Origin: Comamonadaceae bacterium
GTDB taxonomy: Bacteria; Pseudomonadota; Gammaproteobacteria; Burkholderiales; Burkholderiaceae_C
Direction of reading: 5' to 3'
DNA length: 5,680 bases
Assembly: GCA_947483455.1 (NCBI GenBank)
Contig: CANKNK010000127.1
Span: forward strand, 1 to 5,680
Shown in pieces: positions 1 through 5,130 of the stretch; the first letter of the stretch is position 1, and every line of letters begins with the position of its first letter. A program made the position numbers and the translations under genes. Below the pieces are notes generated by a model. The model was not told the DNA's origin. It searched no databases and was given only the letters and a program-made list of their open reading frames with translations.

Positions 1-780
1 ACGCCCGAACTCATGCCCGCGCCGATTTACTACGCCCACCGCCTGGTCGAGCGCCAGGCCCAGCTGCGCAAAGACGGGCGCCTGCCATTTTTGCGCCCGG
101 ATGCGAAAAGCCAGGTCACCATGCGTTATGTCGATGGCAAGCCACACAGCATTGATACCGTGGTCCTGTCCAGCCAGCACAGCCCTGAGATGAGCAATGG
201 CGCGACCATGAAGCAAGAATTTATCGATGCGGTGATCGAAGAAATCATCAAACCGGTCTTGCCCAAAGAGTGGCTCAAAGACACCCGTTACCTGGTCAAC
301 CCCACAGGCCGCTTTGTGGTCGGCGGGCCCCAAGGCGACTGCGGCCTGACCGGACGCAAAATTATTGTCGATACCTACGGCGGCGCCTGCCCGCACGGTG
401 GTGGCGCCTTCTCCGGCAAAGATCCCACCAAGGTGGACCGCTCGGCAGCCTATGCGGCGCGCTATGTGGCCAAAAACATTGTGGCCGCCGGTTTGGCTAC
501 GCAATGCCAGATCCAAGTGGCCTATGCGATCGGCGTAGCCAAGCCCATGAACGTCACCGTCTACACCGAAGGCACCGGCGTGATTTCTGACGAGAAAATC
601 GCCGCCTTGGTCAGCGAACACTTCGACCTGCGTCCCAAAGGCATCATCCAGATGCTGGACCTGCTGCGCCCGATTTACGAAAAAACCGCGTCCTACGGCC
701 ACTTCGGCCGCGAAGAACCCGAATTCACCTGGGAACGCACGGACAAAGCTGCCGCGCTGCGTGCAGCGGCAGGTCTATGA
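1..780 (+). CDS. metK: S-adenosylmethionine synthase, C-terminal two thirds (5' end outside window)
   Basis: Cytoplasmic enzyme that makes S-adenosylmethionine from ATP and methionine, releasing phosphate and pyrophosphate. The frame is open from base 1 (Thr-Pro-Glu-Leu-Met-Pro-Ala-Pro) to the TGA at 778-780, giving 259 visible residues; family members have about 385-395, so roughly the first third lies upstream. The ATG at 13 is internal, not the start. Visible signatures (residues counted from base 1) are DAKSQVT at 34-40, the nucleotide/phosphate-binding block [17 protein letters not shown] at 112-128, the glycine-rich loop [16 protein letters not shown] at 133-148, [16 protein letters not shown] at 151-166, and HFGRE near 234-238. 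All are intact, so the gene looks functional. The tail [12 protein letters not shown] fits Burkholderiales enzymes. Oddity: the last 38 bases recur 80 bases downstream. The stop overlaps an ATG (777-779) that opens a small reading frame through that second copy. Confidence 0.98.
   Translation, partial: TPELMPAPIYYAHRLVERQAQLRKDGRLPFLRPDAKSQVTMRYVDGKPHSIDTVVLSSQHSPEMSNGATMKQEFIDAVIEEIIKPVLPKEWLKDTRYLVNPTGRFVVGGPQGDCGLTGRKIIVDTYGGACPHGGGAFSGKDPTKVDRSAAYAARYVAKNIVAAGLATQCQIQVAYAIGVAKPMNVTVYTEGTGVISDEKIAALVSEHFDLRPKGIIQMLDLLRPIYEKTASYGHFGREEPEFTWERTDKAAALRAAAGL
743..780 (+). repeat. Direct repeat copy 1: 3' end of metK
   Basis: This is the first of two 38-base direct repeats, 80 bases apart start to start and 34/38 identical. 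It encodes the MetK tail from Lys-Ala-Ala-Ala to the stop. It contains an inverted repeat, CTGCCGC (749-755) and GCGGCAG (766-772), with a 10-base spacer that could fold into a 7-bp hairpin. No T-run follows, so it is not a standard intrinsic terminator. Weaker similarity may extend left to 736 (5 of 7 further bases match). Confidence 0.9.
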
Positions 781-860
781 GGCCTAGGTTTGCGCCAGCA
801 ATCCGGGGCTTTGCGCGCAAGCACAAAGCTGCCGCGCTGCGCGCAGCGGCAGGGCTGTAA
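777..860 (+). CDS. Possible 27-residue micro-ORF ending in a copy of the MetK C-terminal tail
   Basis: An ATG at 777-779 overlaps the metK TGA (ATGA, 777-780) and opens a 27-codon frame to TAA at 858-860. The peptide starts [16 protein letters not shown] and ends [11 protein letters not shown], the last 11 residues of MetK. It is basic (Arg2, 4, 10, 14, 22; Lys15, 17) and alanine-rich. All four base differences from the metK 3' end (762/842, 774/854, 777/857, 779/859) are silent in this frame, including TGA versus TAA. That shows the second copy either comes from a once-coding metK end or is itself kept as coding. The frame is also that of the downstream glycosyltransferase, whose ATG lies 12 bases after the TAA. 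There is no Shine-Dalgarno sequence of its own, so translation would rely on coupling to metK. It may equally be a non-translated relic; no known peptide family is recognised. Confidence 0.25.
   Translation: MRPRFAPAIRGFARKHKAAALRAAAGL
823..860 (+). repeat. Direct repeat copy 2: diverged duplicate of the metK 3' end in the intergenic spacer
   Basis: This is the second copy of the 38-base metK end, lying outside metK in the 92-base gap before the next gene. It keeps the same 7-bp inverted repeat, CTGCCGC (829-835) and GCGGCAG (846-852). Its loop region contains the palindrome TGCGCGCA, and GCTGCGCGCAGC at 836-847 is a perfect 12-base palindrome. The 42 bases between the copies (781-822) show no convincing similarity to the metK sequence before copy 1, apart from the few bases at 816-822. 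They contain another small palindrome, TTGCGCGCAA (811-820). No sigma-70-like promoter was recognised in the gap. Confidence 0.9.
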
Positions 861-872
861 CACAGCAGTCGT

Positions 873-2123
873 ATGAAGCTGCAGACGCAACGCCTGATAG
901 ACCGCTGGCTGGGCCAGGTCTTGTGTGGCGTGGTGTCGGGCTGGGTGCGACTGGCAGGCTTGTGGCGCAAGCCTGCGGTGATGCCGCAAGACGCGCGGCA
1001 TATTTTGGTCATTTTGCTTTCTGAGATGGGCAGCATCGTTTTAGCCGGACCGATGTTTGCCGCGCTGCGCCAGCGTTACCCACACGCCGCAATTCACATA
1101 TTGCAACTTAAAAAGAACCAGGAAGTTACCCGCTTGCTGTCGCTGACCGAAGCGGCGCACATGCATTCGATTGACGACAGCAGCGGCCTGGCACTGGTGG
1201 CCGACATCCTGCGCGTGAGCGCTAAATTGCGCGCTTTGGGTATGGATGCAGTCATCGACTGCGAATTGTTTTCCCGCGTCAGCGCTTTGCTGTCCTTTGC
1301 CTGCGGCGCGCCGGTGCGCACCGGCTTTACCCCGCATACGCAGGAAGGCCTGTACCGGGGCAGCTTTATAACGCATGCGATTCCCTACAACCCCTACCAA
1401 CACATCAGTTTGCAGTTTTTATCGCTGGTCGATGCCCTGCAAGCGGGCAGCATGCCGCGCAACAAAGCAGCACCCCTGCGCAGCCTGCCCCAAGACAGTA
1501 GTTTGTCCGTGCCATTCACGCCCGCAGAGCTTGCGGCTTACCGGGACAACTTAGGGCAAGACCATCCGGCCACCCAATCCAAACGCATCGTCCTGCTGTA
1601 TGCCGGTGGCGGCATCTTGCCCGAGCGCGCCTGGCCGCAAGCGCACTACGCGCGCGTGGCCCAAGGCTTGTGCCAAAGCGGCTTTACCGTCGGACTGATA
1701 GGCCTCAAAGACGATGCCGCTTTGGCCCGCGAACTTCAAGCTATGGTGGGCAGCGATTTATGCATTGACCTGACCGGCTATACCCGTAGCATTCGCGAGT
1801 TATTGATGTTGTTTTATGCCGCCGACTTGCTCATCACCAACGACGGCGGCCCTGGCCACTTTGCCACCTTAACGCCCATCCAAACCATGGTGTTTTTCGG
1901 ACCCGAAACCGGCAAGCTCTATGGGCCGCTGGGTCAGCGCAATGTCGTACTCGAATCAGGCATCGCCTGCTCGCCCTGCCTGAGCGCCTACAACCATCGT
2001 CTGACGTTTTGCGATGGCGATAACCAATGCCTGAAACGCATTGCACCTGACCCGGTACTGGACCAAGCCCTGGCTTTTTTGCACACGCAGCGCGGTGGGC
2101 AGGCCATGGCGCCTAGCGCATGA
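873..2123 (+). CDS. Glycosyltransferase family 9 protein (ADP-heptose:LPS heptosyltransferase-like)
   Basis: Predicted cytoplasmic GT-B glycosyltransferase, 416 residues, that would transfer a nucleotide-activated sugar (heptose in characterised relatives) to a lipopolysaccharide-type acceptor. The N-terminal Rossmann start is RHILVILLSEMGSIVLAGP (42-60). The donor-site half has LLYAGGG (241-247), the family hallmark TNDGGPGHFATLT (322-334), and FFGPETGKLYGPLG (341-354). Next comes a four-cysteine cluster: C366, C369, C380, C386. A hydrophobic stretch of about 36 residues precedes the first strand, as I recall for a subset of GT9 proteins, which supports the ATG at 873; Met37 is the fallback. 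There is no Shine-Dalgarno at 873; an in-frame TAA lies 12 bases upstream. Oddity: the position that is Asp in the SMGD motif of WaaC appears to be Ser54 (MGS). The stop overlaps the next start by ATGA, indicating an operon. The family is secure; the exact sugar and acceptor are unknown. Confidence 0.92.
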   Translation: MKLQTQRLIDRWLGQVLCGVVSGWVRLAGLWRKPAVMPQDARHILVILLSEMGSIVLAGPMFAALRQRYPHAAIHILQLKKNQEVTRLLSLTEAAHMHSIDDSSGLALVADILRVSAKLRALGMDAVIDCELFSRVSALLSFACGAPVRTGFTPHTQEGLYRGSFITHAIPYNPYQHISLQFLSLVDALQAGSMPRNKAAPLRSLPQDSSLSVPFTPAELAAYRDNLGQDHPATQSKRIVLLYAGGGILPERAWPQAHYARVAQGLCQSGFTVGLIGLKDDAALARELQAMVGSDLCIDLTGYTRSIRELLMLFYAADLLITNDGGPGHFATLTPIQTMVFFGPETGKLYGPLGQRNVVLESGIACSPCLSAYNHRLTFCDGDNQCLKRIAPDPVLDQALAFLHTQRGGQAMAPSA

Positions 2124-2608
2124 ACGCTGACAGCGTCTGGCGAGATCGCCTGCTGGCGCTGCTGCGCTGGCTGCTGGGTATTCGCTACATCAAATTCGGC
2201 ATGGTCGGTGCCAGCGGCACGGTGGTCAATATCGCGGTGCTCTACCTGGGGCACGAATATGTGTTTCAAAACATCGAAGGGGCCCAGGGCAAGCCCTATG
2301 CCTCATTGGCATTGGCGATTGCGGTGGCTACCGTCAATAATTTCACCTGGAACCGCCTGTGGACTTGGGCTGACCGCGTGCAGCAGGCCCCCGACGCTAC
2401 CAGCACAGAACCCCTAGCGCCCACCAGTTTGGCAATGCAGCTAGGTAAGTACGCACTGGCGTCCTGGTTCGGCATTGGCCTGCAATACGTGCTCACCCTC
2501 TGGTTGGCGCATAGCATGCATTACATGCTGGCCAATGTCATTGCCATCGTCATCGCCAGCGTCAGCAATTTCTTAGCCAACGACCGCTGGACTTTTCGCA
2601 AGCGCTAG
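2120..2608 (+). CDS. GtrA-family four-helix membrane protein (putative polyprenyl-phosphate sugar flippase)
   Basis: Small inner-membrane protein of 162 residues, a normal length for the GtrA family. The family is thought to help flip undecaprenyl-phosphate-linked sugars from the cytoplasmic to the periplasmic leaflet, supplying a periplasmic glycosyltransferase. It shows the usual two pairs of helices: about 24-43 and 60-76, then 109-130 and 136-152. Each pair ends in the hallmark motif, NNFTWNRLWTW at 73-83 and SNFLANDRWTF at 149-159, so the protein reads as two related halves joined by a polar linker (84-108). The FGMVGASGTVVN start of helix 1 (26-37) is also typical. The start overlaps the GT9 stop by ATGA, implying translational coupling. 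The following ArnT-like gene begins within 1-10 bases, which suggests the two act in one pathway. The sugar carried cannot be inferred. Confidence 0.93.
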   Translation: MNADSVWRDRLLALLRWLLGIRYIKFGMVGASGTVVNIAVLYLGHEYVFQNIEGAQGKPYASLALAIAVATVNNFTWNRLWTWADRVQQAPDATSTEPLAPTSLAMQLGKYALASWFGIGLQYVLTLWLAHSMHYMLANVIAIVIASVSNFLANDRWTFRKR

Positions 2609-2609
2609 C

Positions 2610-4403
2610 GTGCCCTGTATGGTGTCTACCGCACATCCTCGCATACCCGCCACAGACCGCGCACTCTGGCCCTGGTGGGTCTTGCTTTTTTGCGCAGTGG
2701 GTCTGTATTTTTTCGGATTGAGCAGTCCTTATGCGCCGACCAATGGCGACGAAATGGTCTATATCCATATCGCCCGCCTGACAGCGGCATCAGGACATTG
2801 GCTACCGCTGGTCTCGGACCTCGAAAATATGCGCAACACCAAGCCGCCCTTGCTGTTCTGGCAAGCCATCGCCAGCGGCAACTGGAGCGCGCAGGGCAGT
2901 TTGTTTTCGCTGCGCTGGCCCAGCGTCGCCTATACCTTGCTCACCACCGCCGCTTTGGCTTGGATGACACTGCGCATCAGCGGGCAATGGCGCACTGCGC
3001 TGCTCGCCGCGATCATTTTTTTGGCCTTTTTTTCTACCTTTCGGTATAGCCGGGTATACCTGACCAGTGCGCCCGAAACCTTTTGGCTGGCCTTGCCCAT
3101 GTGGTACTTGCTGTGGCAACAAAGTGCGCGTCCTGAAGGTGCACTTGCCTCAGCTTGCCCGCCGGGCCGGTGGTCAGCCCCGGTGTACCTGCTGGCAGGC
3201 CTGGTGATCGGCATCGGACTTTTGTACAAGTCCTTCGCCCTGCTCGCGCCGGCCGCGGCCGCGCTAGGCTGTGCCCTGTACTTGAGCCAAGGACCTGCCC
3301 GATGGTCTACTTTTTTACGCACGGCCTGGGGGCTTGGCGGCTGCTCGGTCGTCGCATTAGGCGTTTTCGCACTTTGGTTTCTAGTGGACCCCGACCCGCA
3401 AGCGGTTTGGCGGGAATTTGTCATTGGCGAAAACGCGGGCAAGCTGCAGACCAGCAGTTATTGGCAAGCCGCCTGGAGCGGGGATTACCCCCTGTGGCAG
3501 CAAGCGCTGGCCTACCCGGAGAACGCGGGGCTGCTGCTGCCAGTGGCGCTGGGCCTGTGCGGGTATGGACTGCGCGCTGCCTGGCTTGGCCACTGGCGCA
3601 CCTTGGTCAGTACGCCGCAGGCTACCCTGGTGGTATGGCTGCTGGTATGGCTACTGGTCTTTAGCATCCCCAGCCAGCGTTCGGCGCGCTATGTCATTCC
3701 GGCCATGCCCGCGTTTGCCATGCTGCTGGCAATGTACTGGGAGCGTCTGGCACGCGGCTGGTTTATTGCCGTCCTGCTGGTGAGCGCGATTGCGTTGACG
3801 CTATTAGCCCGCATTGGCTGGGTCATGCACAACATGGACATAGGCTCAGGTTTGGACGTCAGCATCACCTTGTTGTGCGCTGCGCTTGGCTTGGCGGCCT
3901 GCCTTGGCGGATCGCTGTACGCGGGCTGGACGCGTCACAGCACCTTGGTCGCCACGCTGGCGCTATACGCCTGCTTTAGCGCCATGACCGCTCCGCTTTC
4001 GGGCGCCCCAGCGGGCTACAGCCCGACCCTGCAGGCACGCATGCAGTCACTGCGTGTCGCGGTGCCCAACGGCTTCAATGGGCAATATGAGCGCTTTGCC
4101 TTTCTGCTGCCGGGTGCCACCCTGGTGCCCTACGACGCTGAAAACCGCAATACCGCAACCCTAGGCCCCGATTTGCCTTCGGCAGAGCGCTTGGACTATT
4201 TGCTGGAACGCTTTGACGCGGTCGTGTGGCTGGAAGGTGATGCGAGCCAGACGCAAGTGGCTTGCCTGCCGCACTGCGAGGTGCTGGCGCAGCGCTGGCA
4301 TGTAAAAAGCCGCCACCGGGCCGGAGAAGTTACTCTCTCCAATGTTTGGCAAGCGCAGCAATGGTTATTCGGCAAAGAGCTTTTGATTGTCAGCAAGCCC
4401 TGA
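2610..4403 (+). CDS. ArnT/PMT_2-type lipid-linked-sugar glycosyltransferase, polytopic membrane protein
   Basis: Predicted inner-membrane GT-C glycosyltransferase that would move a sugar from a polyprenyl-phosphate carrier to an envelope acceptor on the periplasmic side, as ArnT does with aminoarabinose on lipid A. At 597 residues it is somewhat longer than ArnT (about 550). After the first helix (about 20-38) comes the periplasmic loop with the acidic pair D47-E48 in NGDEMVY and the family motif TKPPLLFW (77-84). A later loop has REFVIGENAGKLQ (268-280), and SQRSARYVIPAMPA (355-368) resembles the ArnT RYxLP region. About 12-13 helices are visible up to residue 461, followed by a soluble, probably periplasmic, tail of about 135 residues. 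The start is uncertain: GTG at 2610 lies one base after the GtrA stop, while ATG at 2619 gives 594 residues; neither has a clear Shine-Dalgarno. Specificity for aminoarabinose is not claimed, so no arnT symbol is given. Confidence 0.88.
   Translation: MPCMVSTAHPRIPATDRALWPWWVLLFCAVGLYFFGLSSPYAPTNGDEMVYIHIARLTAASGHWLPLVSDLENMRNTKPPLLFWQAIASGNWSAQGSLFSLRWPSVAYTLLTTAALAWMTLRISGQWRTALLAAIIFLAFFSTFRYSRVYLTSAPETFWLALPMWYLLWQQSARPEGALASACPPGRWSAPVYLLAGLVIGIGLLYKSFALLAPAAAALGCALYLSQGPARWSTFLRTAWGLGGCSVVALGVFALWFLVDPDPQAVWREFVIGENAGKLQTSSYWQAAWSGDYPLWQQALAYPENAGLLLPVALGLCGYGLRAAWLGHWRTLVSTPQATLVVWLLVWLLVFSIPSQRSARYVIPAMPAFAMLLAMYWERLARGWFIAVLLVSAIALTLLARIGWVMHNMDIGSGLDVSITLLCAALGLAACLGGSLYAGWTRHSTLVATLALYACFSAMTAPLSGAPAGYSPTLQARMQSLRVAVPNGFNGQYERFAFLLPGATLVPYDAENRNTATLGPDLPSAERLDYLLERFDAVVWLEGDASQTQVACLPHCEVLAQRWHVKSRHRAGEVTLSNVWQAQQWLFGKELLIVSKP
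3633..3656 (+). repeat. 12-base tandem duplication inside the ArnT-like gene
   Basis: Two adjacent 12-base units (GTATGGCTGCTG then GTATGGCTACTG, 11/12 identical) encode Val-Trp-Leu-Leu twice in a membrane helix (residues 342-349). The frame is preserved. It reads as a small in-frame duplication within a hydrophobic segment; no function is implied. Confidence 0.7.
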
Positions 4404-4421
4404 GCCCAAGAAAAACGTTTT
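4404..4421. other. Short convergent gene junction with the palindrome AAAACGTTTT
   Basis: Only 16 bases separate the stop of the ArnT-like gene (TGA, 4401-4403) from the stop of the minus-strand membrane protein (TAA, read from 4422 to 4420). The perfect palindrome AAAACGTTTT lies at 4412-4421, partly inside the minus-strand stop codon. It has an A-run on one side and a T-run on the other but no GC-rich stem, so a bidirectional terminator is not supported on sequence grounds. Confidence 0.4.
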
Positions 4422-5130
4422 AGTCGCCTCGGTGCGCCCGGTAGCGTGCGAAAAGGTAAACGTGCAGACCGACAAACAGCCACGGATCTAACACCGCATC
4501 CCAGACATTGCCCGTAGGCCAACGTGTCAGGCCAAACACGGCCAGCACGCAAAGCAGTGCGGGCGCGGGCGCAGTTTGCACATAGCCTGGAGCCATCACC
4601 CAGGGCGCCATGGCCAACAAAAGGAATAGCGCATAAGCCAGTGGCGAAAAACCCCATGCGTACAAAGCAACCGGAAGATAGGCAAAGGTATCGAGCAGCA
4701 GCAACCAGCCCAGCACCATGCCGAGCACGGCGTAGCGACATGGCCAGCACGGGCTCGGCTGTGGGGTCGCTGCCGGCAGACCAGGTGCTTGCCAGGTTTG
4801 CGGCCATTTGCGTTGCGTAAGGCGCTGCCAGAGGTATTGCAATGACAAAACCATGGCCATCAGGCTAGGCGTCTGAAAGGCCAGCCCCAGCCAATAGCTC
4901 AGCCCCCAAGGGCCGGGAATGCCAGCCCACAAGGCGCAGGCCAGTGCCAGCAGGCCAGCCTTGTCACGTATCCGGTGCGCTCCGAAGCCCTGCATCACCG
5001 TAGGGACGAGTGCAGCCAGCACCAGCGCCCAGCCCGCTTGCCTGAGCAACGGCAGAAACGAAGGCTGCGGCAGCAATGGTGCCGCGTCCTGCGCCAGACG
5101 CACCCAAACTGGCCAATCTGCCACGTTCAT
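4420..5130 (-). CDS. Polytopic membrane protein of unknown function, coupled to the sialidase-like gene
   Basis: A 236-residue protein that I do not recognise as a named family. About six hydrophobic segments are visible, near residues 33-49, 57-70, 75-100, 133-152, 155-178 and 188-203, with a last one near 213-228, so it should sit in the inner membrane. Noticeable sequences are GPWGLSYWLGLAFQTPSL (73-90) and, near the end, NVWDAVLDPWLFV (208-220), followed by a basic tail (ARYRAHRGD). A polar, proline-rich loop (107-131) holds two cysteines, C128 and C131, in CWPC, a CxxC spacing. The start at 5130 is chosen because it overlaps the upstream stop by ATGA and has AAGGGAG just before it. The frame stays open upstream to 5307, but that stretch overlaps the sialidase-like coding region and is not hydrophobic. 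The overlap implies co-translation and perhaps joint function with the sialidase-like protein. Confidence 0.8.
   Translation of the reverse strand: MNVADWPVWVRLAQDAAPLLPQPSFLPLLRQAGWALVLAALVPTVMQGFGAHRIRDKAGLLALACALWAGIPGPWGLSYWLGLAFQTPSLMAMVLSLQYLWQRLTQRKWPQTWQAPGLPAATPQPSPCWPCRYAVLGMVLGWLLLLDTFAYLPVALYAWGFSPLAYALFLLLAMAPWVMAPGYVQTAPAPALLCVLAVFGLTRWPTGNVWDAVLDPWLFVGLHVYLFARYRAHRGD

Noticed and set aside
749..852. Intrinsic terminators after metK
   Set aside because: The GC-rich inverted repeats are present but no run of T follows either, and the arms are largely dictated by alanine codons.
743..860. attL/attR pair of an integrated element
   Set aside because: Only 42 bases separate the copies and no integrase, tRNA or mobile gene is visible. 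Kept only as one possible origin of the duplication, not called as attachment sites.
781..872. Promoter or riboswitch for the glycan genes
   Set aside because: No convincing -35/-10 pair and no recognisable SAM-type riboswitch structure; most of the gap is the repeated metK end.
3248..3262. GC palindrome CGGCCGCGGCCG
   Set aside because: It lies in a run of alanine codons in a membrane helix of the ArnT-like protein, so composition explains it.
2930..3442. A 170-codon open frame opposite the ArnT-like gene
   Set aside because: It is antisense to conserved membrane helices, lacks any recognised motif, and is explained by high GC reducing stop codons.
3155..3664. A 169-codon plus-strand frame inside the ArnT-like gene
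   Set aside because: It is Gly/Ala/Arg/Pro-rich and out of frame with a well-supported gene, with no Shine-Dalgarno or family match.
4196..4807. A 203-codon open frame on the minus strand across the convergent junction
   Set aside because: It overlaps the ArnT-like gene and the membrane-protein gene in another frame, and its translation is Arg/Cys/Ser-rich with no domain signature, as expected of an out-of-frame reading in GC-rich DNA.
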